From Temnothorax longispinosus (lineage: Eukaryota; Arthropoda; Insecta; Hymenoptera; Formicidae), in NCBI RefSeq assembly GCF_030848805.1, contig NC_092367.1, forward strand, positions 9,753,591 through 9,817,590: a stretch of DNA of 64,000 nt, in the 5' to 3' direction. Positions within the stretch are counted from its first letter, which is position 1. Each line of letters opens with the position of its first letter. The notes beneath the pieces are model-generated. The model saw nothing but the letters and a program-made list of their open reading frames with translations, did not search any database and was not told the origin of the DNA. The position numbers and the translations under genes were made by a program. This document shows, piece after piece, positions 56,347 to 64,000 of this stretch.

Positions 56347-56952
56347 ATTTATGTAAACATTTTTTGTCAGTGAATTGTCCAATAAGAAAGATAAAGCTTC
56401 GTTTGGAGTTTTCTTCTTTATAGACATCGACGTGTCCAGTAACTTTCTAACTTTGCTTGGACGATGTGGACTTTTGGACAGTTCTTGCAGAACTGCATGC
56501 AAATCTTTCTCTCCAGATTTTCGTGCTGCATGTTTACAAGCCAATATAATTCTGTTCGGATCATGTTCGTTCTGTGTACTTATCTTCGCAATCTCTCGCC
56601 GTTGAGATCGTTCAGATTTTTTATGAAATTCGAGAGGTCGTCGACCAGCACTCGATTTACAAACGAGGTTTTCAAAATCGTTTTCAATGCGTAATTCTGG
56701 AAGATGAAACTCAGAATTTAGCCAGACTAAGTTTTTCAATTCAAATTTATCAGCCTTTCTGCTAGCCGCGTTGAATTTTTCATTGCGTCTGGTTCGCAAA
56801 GATGACACACGGGCCTTTAACCGATCTAAATCATCTTTTCTCAAATTTTTTGAATCAATTTTTAGCTTTGTCAAAATGTAATCAACGCCCAAATGTCTTT
56901 CAGAATCACTGGGAATTTGGTCAAGAACCTCCCTTTTTGTTAGTTTTGACAT
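56347..56952 (-). pseudogene. RAG1-like transposase candidate, N-terminal third
   Basis: Frame from ATG 56952. The product is basic and Lys-rich: KLTKREVLDQIPSD, then ARVSSLRTRRNEKFNAASRK and NEALSFLLDNSLTKNVY, where the CACAG element interrupts. No zinc finger or RING motif was seen. Its orientation and position make it the start of the gene continued at 55639. Confidence 0.5.
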
Positions 56953-57131
56953 ATTTATTTTGAAAACAAACCGCGTGCTTTACGATGTATTTTACGAATT
57001 CCTATAAGATATCCGTGAAAGCGCAAAAAAGTCGCCGATTGAACTTCAAGTATACATTGCAAGGAATGCTATGAAATCGTTCTTGGCTTGATGGAGCGTG
57101 TTATGGTGTGTTATGCTGATCCGACAGCGTA

Positions 57132-57212
57132 CAGTCGCCGCCAATGATTCCTTTCCTGAGGTATTCTTATGTTCCCCCCTTATCCCAGGAAAGGAATCAT
57201 TGGCGGCGACTG
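57132..57212. mobile_element. 81-bp MITE with TA flanks (Tc1/mariner type)
   Basis: A near-perfect palindrome with ends CAGTCGCCGCCAATGATTCC / GGAATCATTGGCGGCGACTG and TA on each side (57130-57131, 57213-57214). The first bases CAGTCGC match the TIR of the 6.39-kb palindrome at 27274. Confidence 0.85.
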
Positions 57213-57579
57213 TACATGATATTATAAAATCCAATAAAGCAGACATACAATGAACCAAAACAATAACACTTTTTAATTCTCGTGTTTATAGGAATATTTA
57301 CATGATAAATGCATACACAACATTTTTAAAAATTAGAGGAAAATATTGAAATTTGTGTAATATGGTCAAAATTATGAAAATCTTCAAGAAAAAATAATTG
57401 TCCTTATAGGAAAATTTTTAAGTTCAAGCTATTTGTTAATGGAAAATTAATTAACAAATTAATATAAAATTTTTATCAACAGTACATTGAGTTATGCAGA
57501 TAAAGTTAGTATGCTTCTTTAGTCGAAATTTTGCAACCAAATTTTGGCCACTTTTTCTAGTTTCTCGGCCCACTGCGAG

Positions 57580-58906
57580 GAGGCGAATGTGGCGGCGACA
57601 GATATTTGAGTGTAGCACGAGAGGCTCGGACATGTTAATGGTCGTAAGTTGCGTGAACTAGTCAAGAAAGGCCTCGTGGACGGAGTAAAGCTGTCTGAAA
57701 AAGATGATTTATTCTGTGATTCGTGTCAGATGAGAAAATCACATAGACTCGAGTTTCGAAAAAAGCGCGACAGAGCGGCGACGGTTCCGGGCGAAGTGAT
57801 TCACACGGACGTATGCGGGCCGAAACTCTGTCCGTGGAAACTCTGGGAGGTGCGCGATGTCTTCTGACGTTTAAAGACGATGCAACAAGTTTTTGCTACA
57901 TATACTTTCTGCGGCACAAGAGTAACGTGTACGAAAAAAAGGTGTTCGACAAGCTAGTGGAAAACAAGTTCGGCAGGCCGATGAGAGTTCTGAGGTCCGA
58001 CAATGGCCGAAAGTTTTGGAACAAGGCCATGAATAGTTATCTCGAGTCGAGAGGAATTCAGCGAGAGAGTACGGCATCATATACGCCGGAGCAGAACGGA
58101 AAAGCTGAACGAGACAACAGGACGATCATCGAAGCGGCGAGGACGATGATACATGCGAAGAGTCTCCCACTGACCCTGTGGGCAGAGGCATCAAACACTG
58201 CGGTGTACTTACTCAATCGATCGGGATCATCGGGAACACGGGGCGAGTCAACGCCATACGAGCTTTGGGTCGGCAAGAAACCGAATCTGAAGCATCTGCG
58301 TATTTTTGGATCTGAAGCGTACGTGCATGTACCGAAGCAGATGACAACAAAGCTCGACGTACGAGCGAAAAGGATGCTGCTTGTCGGATACGATGGTAAC
58401 TCGTCGAATTACCGTGTGTGGGACCCGGTGACAAAGAAAGTCATGGTATCACGTGACGTAGTGTTCAAAGAAAAAATCGGGAAAATAGCATTTCCAGTCG
58501 ATAACGAGGAGAACGACGATATAATTCTGCCGAGAGTCGTAGAAGAGCGAGATCAACAAGGTGCCGAAGAAGAAAGGAGCGACGAGGACAGCGCGGAAGA
58601 CGAGGACGTATTTTCACCGGCTGTCGACGGAGCAGCGGCGGTGGAAGAAGAGCCAGTTGAGAGAGCGCAACCGGTCGTCCAAGGGCGAAATCTACGAGAA
58701 CGCTCGAGCTTGAGGCGACCTTCTCGCTACAAGTCAAACATGGCGGAATACAAAGTGCCGTTGTCGTACGAAGAAGCGATGCGAAGCAGTGAAGCGTCGC
58801 AGTGGATTGAAGCAATCGGAGACGAGCTGAGGGCGCATCGAGAGAACAAGACGTGGTTACTGGTCGAGCGAAAACCTGATATGAAGTTGATCGATTCAAA
58901 ATGGGT
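57580..58906 (+). pseudogene. Copia integrase and start of reverse transcriptase
   Basis: The zinc motif region (LFCDSCQMRKSH), catalytic HTDVCGP (D), LRSDNGRKF (D) and SYTPEQNGKAERDNRTI (E) identify the integrase. A hinge with acidic text (EEERSDEDSAEDEDVF) follows, then the RT opening (YKVPLSYEEAMRSSEASQWI, IDSKWVF). A frameshift lies near 57830. At 58905 the frame jumps to text near the RT active site, so about 170 residues of the palm are missing. Confidence 0.78.
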
Positions 58907-59581
58907 CTTTACTTGGCGTTATTCGTGGACGACGGGTTGATTGCAGCCAAGTCCCACGAAATAATCGAGCGTGTGATTAAGCACCTGAGCAGTGCGTTTG
59001 CGATCACTATAGGAGATTCGAGTATGTTTGTAGGGATGCAGATCGAGCGTGACAGAGAGAGAAAAACGATTTTCTTACATCAGAGTGCGTATGTGCGGCG
59101 AATGATCGAAAAGTTCGGAATGAGCGATGCTAAACCGATCGGAGTTCCGGCGGATCCGCATGTAGTGCTGAGCCCTGTTGTCGAGGGCAAGATAAAATCC
59201 GAGAATGTACCGTATTGTGAGGCGGTCGGCTCACTAATGTTTCTCGCGGTCGTTTCACGTCCGGACATAGCGTACGCGGTGAATTCCGTAAGCAAATATT
59301 TAAATAGTCACAATGATGACCATTGGCAAGCGGTCAAGCGAATATTCGCGTATTTATTCGGTACGAGCGAGTTCGGGATCAAGTTTCGCGGCGGTGGAAG
59401 CGAGCCGGAGTTAATCGGATATTCAGACGCCGATTACGCGGGTGATATAGAAACCAGAAGGTATACGACAAGGTATCTTTTCGAGTTCGCGAATGGACCA
59501 GTCACTTGGTCAAGTCAAAGGCAAAAGCTTGTAACATTGAGTACGACAGAGTCGGAATATGTTGCAACTTCAGCAGCATCG
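58907..59581 (+). pseudogene. Copia RT active-site end and RNase H, first part
   Basis: Begins YLALFVDDGLIAAKS, holding the catalytic VDD of Copia, then FVGMQIERDRE, VPYCEAVGSLMFLA, RPDIAYAV and GYSDADYAGDIETRR (RNase H), TLSTTESEYVATS. It is cut off by the TTAA element at about 59582. Confidence 0.75.
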
Positions 59582-60098
59582 AGCGAAGGCCGAACTTCCT
59601 CGACGTCGGTAATGTCAACATTTCTAATCCTGTTTTCTATGTTATATATCTATGTCTGTCCTTGTCTAACCAGAGGCATCTGTCTTTGTTCGATTGCTGC
59701 GCCATCTCTCGCTACACGCAATACTGCTTATTCTGTCAACCTAAATGTGCTTTTGCTTAATAAAACTTTATTTTACGGAATCTTTTTTTCTAGACGTTGA
59801 ATCTTAGTTTTATTTACACGATATTGTTCCTACATGTTGTCCCTACGTCGCCTTGGTGTCATTATATATATATAAACTGCAGTAATTTTGTTATTGTCGT
59901 CAGATGACAGTTGTATGTGCCCAAATTAGTAAAATTTTTAATTTTTTTTTGTTCCCGATATGAAATCGTACAACGCGATGTAGATTTTTCTGCGTACTTT
60001 AATTCTAGACCAAAAACTTGCAATTCTGTAAAGCCAATTCAAAAATTCCTTAAAATGAAAAAATGTCGGTAACTACCGCCACTATAGGATCCTCTTAA
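59582..60098. mobile_element. TTAA-type element, copy 3, left end missing
   Basis: Sequence from GAAGGCCGAACTTCCTCGAC matches the interior of 63298-63842 and, inverted, 8883-9412. The right end AGGATCCTCTTAA is complete; the left TTAAGGGGATCCT is absent. It interrupts Copia RNase H. Confidence 0.7.
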
Positions 60099-60109
60099 GC
60101 AATATCAAT

Positions 60110-60373
60110 TATTGACGTGCGAAAGCAACCGTGATTTTCGTAAACAACCAAAGTGCAATTAGACTGGTGAAAAATCCAGAATTCCCCAAGCGTACGAAGC
60201 ACATCGATATCCGCTATCACTACATTCGCGAAAAAGTTGATGCGAAAGAGATTGTGATAGAATATGTTTCTACTGCGCAACAGAAGGCTGATATCTTCAC
60301 TAAGGCTTTGCCGAGGGAGCATTTCAGGATGTTGTGTGCAAGTATGAGTGTGAACGAGTGTGCAACACGCTGA
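60110..60373 (+). pseudogene. Copia RNase H, final part
   Basis: Encodes VIFVNNQSAIRLVKNPEF, KHIDIRYHYIREKVDA and ADIFTKALPREHFRML, the standard C-terminal motifs of Copia Pol, then a stop. Confidence 0.78.
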
Positions 60374-60384
60374 AACGGTGGAAG

Positions 60385-60627
60385 TGTTGGAGAGGTTTGA
60401 CGCGTGTTGCCTCTAGTCGGTAAAAGCGAAGGGCGAGTCTACCGGCACCTAGACGATTAGCAGTTGCGGTAAAGTCGAGTTTTTGTTTTGTTCTAGTTAG
60501 TTTTTTGGGAGCCCTTGTAAAGACGAGATCTTTCGTGCGCCGAGTATTAATATGTATAAATTGTTCACATTAATAAGTCTTGATACGTGAAAAACCTGTC
60601 TTCTCTTTACAATTGAATCCTGCCTCA
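60385..60627 (+). repeat. Probable Copia 3' LTR
   Basis: Starts TGTTGGAGAGGTTTGACGCG after the purine-rich AAACGGTGGAAG, 12 bases past the Pol stop. The likely end is CCTGCCTCA. No partner LTR is in the window, so the right border is approximate. Confidence 0.6.
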
Positions 60628-60993
60628 ATATATTGTTTAAACAACTAGATTTTAGAATTTGTTTTAAATAACTGTGCAATAAGAAACAAATAATTTTATT
60701 TTGATCAGTTTTTTTTAAATAAGATGTTTTATTTCAAGCAGATGATAATAGTATATAAAAAGTTTTGTTTATATAGATAAATTTGTTTATATGTATAAAG
60801 TTACATCAATAAGTGTATTATAAATAAAATATATATATATAACATAAACAAAATTGTGGGAAAAATCAATTATTTAAAAATTGTAATAAAATTTGTATAT
60901 TTATTTTAGTTAAAATCAATCAATTGGAACAATTATATATTCAGACATTTTTATAAAACAAGATAAATTAATTGTAATATATACGTATATAGT

Positions 60994-61108
60994 ATATAGG
61001 AAAACAATCTGTAGTGTATAATTATATAATACATAGAAAAAAAATATATAATATATATATATTCTTCTATGTATTATAATTATATACACTACAGATTATT
61101 TTCCTATA
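60994..61108. mobile_element. Hairpin element
   Basis: TATAGGAAAACAATCTGTAG...ATACATAG pairs with CTATGTAT...CTACAGATTATTTTCCTATA. The surrounding AT-rich DNA (60628-61560) shows no gene; TATTACAGG-like words recur between 61120 and 61270. Confidence 0.65.
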
Positions 61109-61560
61109 ATCCCACAATGATATTACAGGCTATTATTATACTATAATCTCGGCAAGATATTACAGGTTATTTTCCTGTAATATTTTCCTATAATCCGAAC
61201 ATATAGTGCGAAAATATTACAGTATATTACAATACTTCAGTCTATAATTTCGTGTAATACTTTTATATATCTGTAATATAATTTTCTTTAATCCGCTGTA
61301 GTTTCTTTCCGTAAGGGTAAAGTAGGAGTAATGCATAAAAGATATAAAGTAGTCAATTATAGCTCAAAAACTATCCATTATTAAGCTTTATATACAGAAT
61401 ATTTTTTATTTATCAGATTATAAACTATAATATACATATGTGAAAATAGTGATTTTGCCAGGATCCAATTTCCATACAATTAGTGCAGTTCCTTTATTTT
61501 ACTCATTACGTTTATTTATCGACAGCATTAATTCATGATCAATATTACACACAATATGCA

Positions 61561-61566
<6 letters not shown>

Positions 61567-61625
<59 letters not shown>

Positions 61626-61650
61626 GCACGCACACACGCATACAATCATT
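61567..61650. repeat. (AC)n microsatellite
   Basis: About 60 bp of AC repeat, then a short ACGC-interrupted part. Confidence 0.95.
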
Positions 61651-62376
61651 TGCTTAATATCAGTCAACGCATGAAGAGCACGACCACTAATACTAACATA
61701 TATACTTATTAATAAACAATCGTTTAATAATTGTCTGTGATTGGTTAATTTTAAATCGTTATATCAGTTATATCTAAAAAATTATTGCTGAGAATAAAAA
61801 ATAGCAACTTTCATGATTTAGTTTTTGATAAAACTCCATATTAAGGACAATCTCACCGATGACCCTGACATACATATCAAGGACATGACTCTGAGCAATA
61901 TTCAAGAAATTTTAAAATCACTCAAAAATTATTAAAGTTATCAACAATCAAATGTAATCATTCTTTCTAATATACGTATAGGACGAGAGACAGTCTACAT
62001 TTCTCTCCACATGGATTTTTTATTTTATACTAGACACTACAGACGCGCGCTACGCGCGCGCTATTTATCTTTAACATTTTACTATTAACCCTATTATACA
62101 CAACTACACAACTGTCAAAATATACAATGACAGCTACAAATGAAGTAAGCGCAGCAAGAAAACCAATCGGCATCGCGGAAAAGAGGCAACAATAAACTAT
62201 CCATGCCTTTTTTAGAAAGGGATTAAAAAATAAAAGAAAGATGAGAGACAGTTAAATTGTAATAAATTAAGTACGATTATTCGGATATCGGATACATAAT
62301 TACCATAATTTTGAAAAAAGCATCTATTCGTTCACAGTGATCAACATTGACAAAATAAAAATTCAACTGAATTAAA
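61651..62376. other. No gene recognised
   Basis: AT-rich DNA. A GC palindrome GCGCGCGCTACGCGCGCGC-like block stands out at about 62044-62063, next to CTAGACACTACAGA; it may be the end of a dispersed repeat. Confidence 0.55.
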
Positions 62377-63297
62377 AAGGAGGCTCTTACCTCGATCATA
62401 AAACGACAGATCTTTATGAAATTAAATTATGTTGTAAAGTGAACCACAACGAACCGATGCCCAAAACTTTAGCATAGGTGACGATAAAAATTTTAAAAAT
62501 ATCAGTATTGAAATTCGCATTTTTAACACAGGGCATATGGTAAACACTAAAATTTTTACCGGAAGTGATGTATTTTCTTGGCAAGTTTGCGAGCCAGGTA
62601 AACAAAAAACTAAGGAATTGTAGTTAAAATAATAATTTTTCTAATGATAAGAAGAAAACTTGGTGACGATGAGTTATAAAAGATATTGTAGTTTTAATAT
62701 GACGTACGACAGGTTAGGCGAATGATCCGAGTGTCAAAATCGCGCAAATGTTTCAAATGTTGTATTACACGTAAATAAGTAAATAAGTTTCAATTATTTG
62801 CCAATCAAACCTTGAAAATCAAAAAGTAAACAATGTTAATTATTCTTTCTAACCTCACTTGCACATGTCTTTTCTCTGCGCTGTATGGTAGCGGCATAAT
62901 TATTCTCTCGCGCATTGACAACCTTTATTTTCGAGAATTTTCCTTTCATTTTCCCTCTCAGCATTCTCACGTTATATCTTTCTTTTGGCTCCATCTCTTC
63001 ATCGCATCAATCGCTACAACGCTACACGGCTACACCTCACTTAGCTGCAGACTGCTACAGACGACGTTGTAACACGCGCATGTTATTATTCTGCTCTTTA
63101 GCACTGACGCATGACGTAGTCAATTGACTTATTGTATAAATTTTAATATTTACACTAATAGAACATATATCTTACTCTTACACTATGTAAAAATCATTAT
63201 TTATTTTTTTATTTAATTTTCCGATAATTTTATAACCAATTATTAATGATAATTTTTCGGTTGCTACATTGATTAGAGCAGCCGGGTAAGAGCCTCC
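62377..63297. mobile_element. Possible 0.92-kb non-autonomous element
   Basis: AGGAGGCTCTTACC at 62379 is mirrored by GGTAAGAGCCTCCT at about 63285-63298, next to the TTAA element. No transposase lies inside. The TIR is only 14 bp and no TSD was confirmed. Confidence 0.45.
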
Positions 63298-63842
63298 TTA
63301 AGGGGATCCTGCAGTGACAGACGACCTTCCTTGATGTCGATAATGTCAACCTTTCTAATTTTGTTTTCCCTATATCTGTCTTTGTTTAACAAAATGACAT
63401 CTGTCCTTGTTTAATTGCTCGCCATCTCTCGCAAGATCCGGCAACTACTGTTGCTGCTCTTCTTGTCATTTTGCATCCGTATTTGCATTACTAAAATAAT
63501 TTTTCGATAGATCTTTTTTTGTACGCATTGAATCTTACTTCTACTTGCACTATATTATTTCTACATGTTTTCCCAAGGGCAGATGATAAACATTATGTAT
63601 GTATAAACTGCAGAATTTTTGTTTTAAGCAAATATTGTCGTCAGGTGACAGCTGTATGTGCCCAAATAAGTAATATTTTTAATTTTTTGGTGTTTTTGAT
63701 ATAAAATCGCGTTTGTTATCCTAGATTTTTGTGCGGACTTTAATTCTGTAAAAGATTTTTGCAATTCTATAAAGCCAATTAAAAGATCCATCGAAAAACG
63801 ATAATGTCGGTAAATCATATGGCTGCAGGATCCGGCCCTTAA
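63298..63842. mobile_element. TTAA-flanked non-autonomous element, copy 2
   Basis: A 545-bp element with TTAA at each end (63298-63301, 63839-63842) and ends GGGGATCCTGCAG / CTGCAGGATCCGGCC. Its interior matches copy 1 (inverted) and copy 3. Confidence 0.75.
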
Positions 63843-63969
63843 GCAAGCAAGAGAATAGTGGAGCTTCTCTTTTTGCATTCTAACCTAACTCAAACCTAAT
63901 ATTAATTTCAAATTAAAAATAGGTTTAGATTAAATTAGAATTTTTTTGAGTAGAAGCAGGGGAAGGACA

Positions 63970-63971
<2 letters not shown>

Positions 63972-64000
<29 letters not shown>
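63972..64000. repeat. (TA)n microsatellite at the window end
   Basis: TA repeat continuing beyond the window. Confidence 0.9.

Larger units (their letters stand above)
53317..57573 (-). mobile_element. 4.26-kb DNA transposon inserted in Copia
   Basis: Terminal inverted repeats of 33 bp: GTGGGCCGAGAAACTAGAAA at 53317 and its complement ending at 57573. Copia text continues on both sides. A target duplication is not certain; GCGAGG occurs at 53306-53311 and 57575-57580 but does not abut the left terminus. Inside are subterminal tandem repeats, a transposase gene on the minus strand and a nested CACAG element. Confidence 0.7.
50377..60627 (+). mobile_element. Ty1/Copia retrotransposon remnant, interrupted several times
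   Basis: Copia Pol pieces occur in order on the + strand: protease (50385-50454), GAG-pre-integrase region (53034-53316), integrase (about 57580-58480), reverse transcriptase parts (58760-59150), RNase H (to 59581 and 60110-60373), then a probable 3' LTR from 60385. The interruptions are a solo Gypsy LTR (50455-53029), a DNA transposon (53317-57573) and a TTAA element (59582-60098). Gag and the 5' LTR are missing; the full-length Gypsy element abuts the left end. Confidence 0.75.

Noticed and set aside
58465..58899. Minus-strand 144-codon frame
   Set aside because: It is an antisense shadow of the Copia integrase/RT hinge.

Overview
The window looks like a transposon-rich stretch of an insect genome, most likely an ant or another hymenopteran (an inference). 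The evidence is GT-AG introns in host-like genes, animal protein families (GPR158-type Cache/EGF modules, DHX37/kurz-like and WDR26-like exons), very low gene density, and many nested eukaryotic mobile elements. A 500-N scaffold gap (17466-17965) and scattered single-base frame breaks suggest a draft assembly, so some breaks may be consensus errors.

Layout. 1-6.6 kb: the 3' exons of a multi-exon + strand gene built from the Cache-like and cysteine-rich EGF-like extracellular modules of GPR158/GPR179. It ends in a hydrophobic tail instead of seven membrane helices. Its 4.2-kb intron holds a decayed ISL2EU/Harbinger-like transposase and several MITEs. 6.6-10.8 kb: a large foldback with a MITE inside one arm, more MITEs with visible target-site duplications, and AT-rich DNA. 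10.87-15.93 kb: a broken LINE (ORF1; endonuclease-RT-RNase H ORF2) split by a solo LTR with a perfect GTAAC duplication. 16.6-17.4 kb: a broken copy of the DHX37 C-terminal exons.

18-37 kb: a mosaic of inverted repeats. A module of about 2.9 kb, called B here, occurs twice in opposite orientation (22.7-25.6 and 34.2-37.0 kb). It carries 52-bp tandem repeats, three copies of an 18-nt hairpin with a compensatory stem change, and three small ORFs, two of which are paralogous CxxC-rich proteins. Between the copies lies a 6.39-kb palindromic Tc1/mariner-type element with two head-to-head transposase genes and TA duplications. A sequence resembling its empty target site lies elsewhere in the window (about 21.7 kb). 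Fragments of a tyrosine-recombinase-like family and of WDR26 are also here.

37-50.4 kb: a nearly complete minus-strand Ty3/Gypsy retrotransposon with unusually long (about 2.6 kb) LTRs. A long charged reading frame lies in the integrase frame, after one stop codon, and runs into the 3' LTR. 50.4-60.6 kb: a Copia element reduced to fragments by a solo LTR of the Gypsy family (TSD ATAT), a 4.26-kb DNA transposon encoding a RAG1-like transposase candidate (itself interrupted), and a TTAA-flanked element. 60.6-64 kb: non-coding repeats and microsatellites.

The host-like genes show no functional link to one another. The main story is element-into-element insertion, so relative insertion order can be read at several points. 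All family assignments come from reading motifs by eye; no database search was run.
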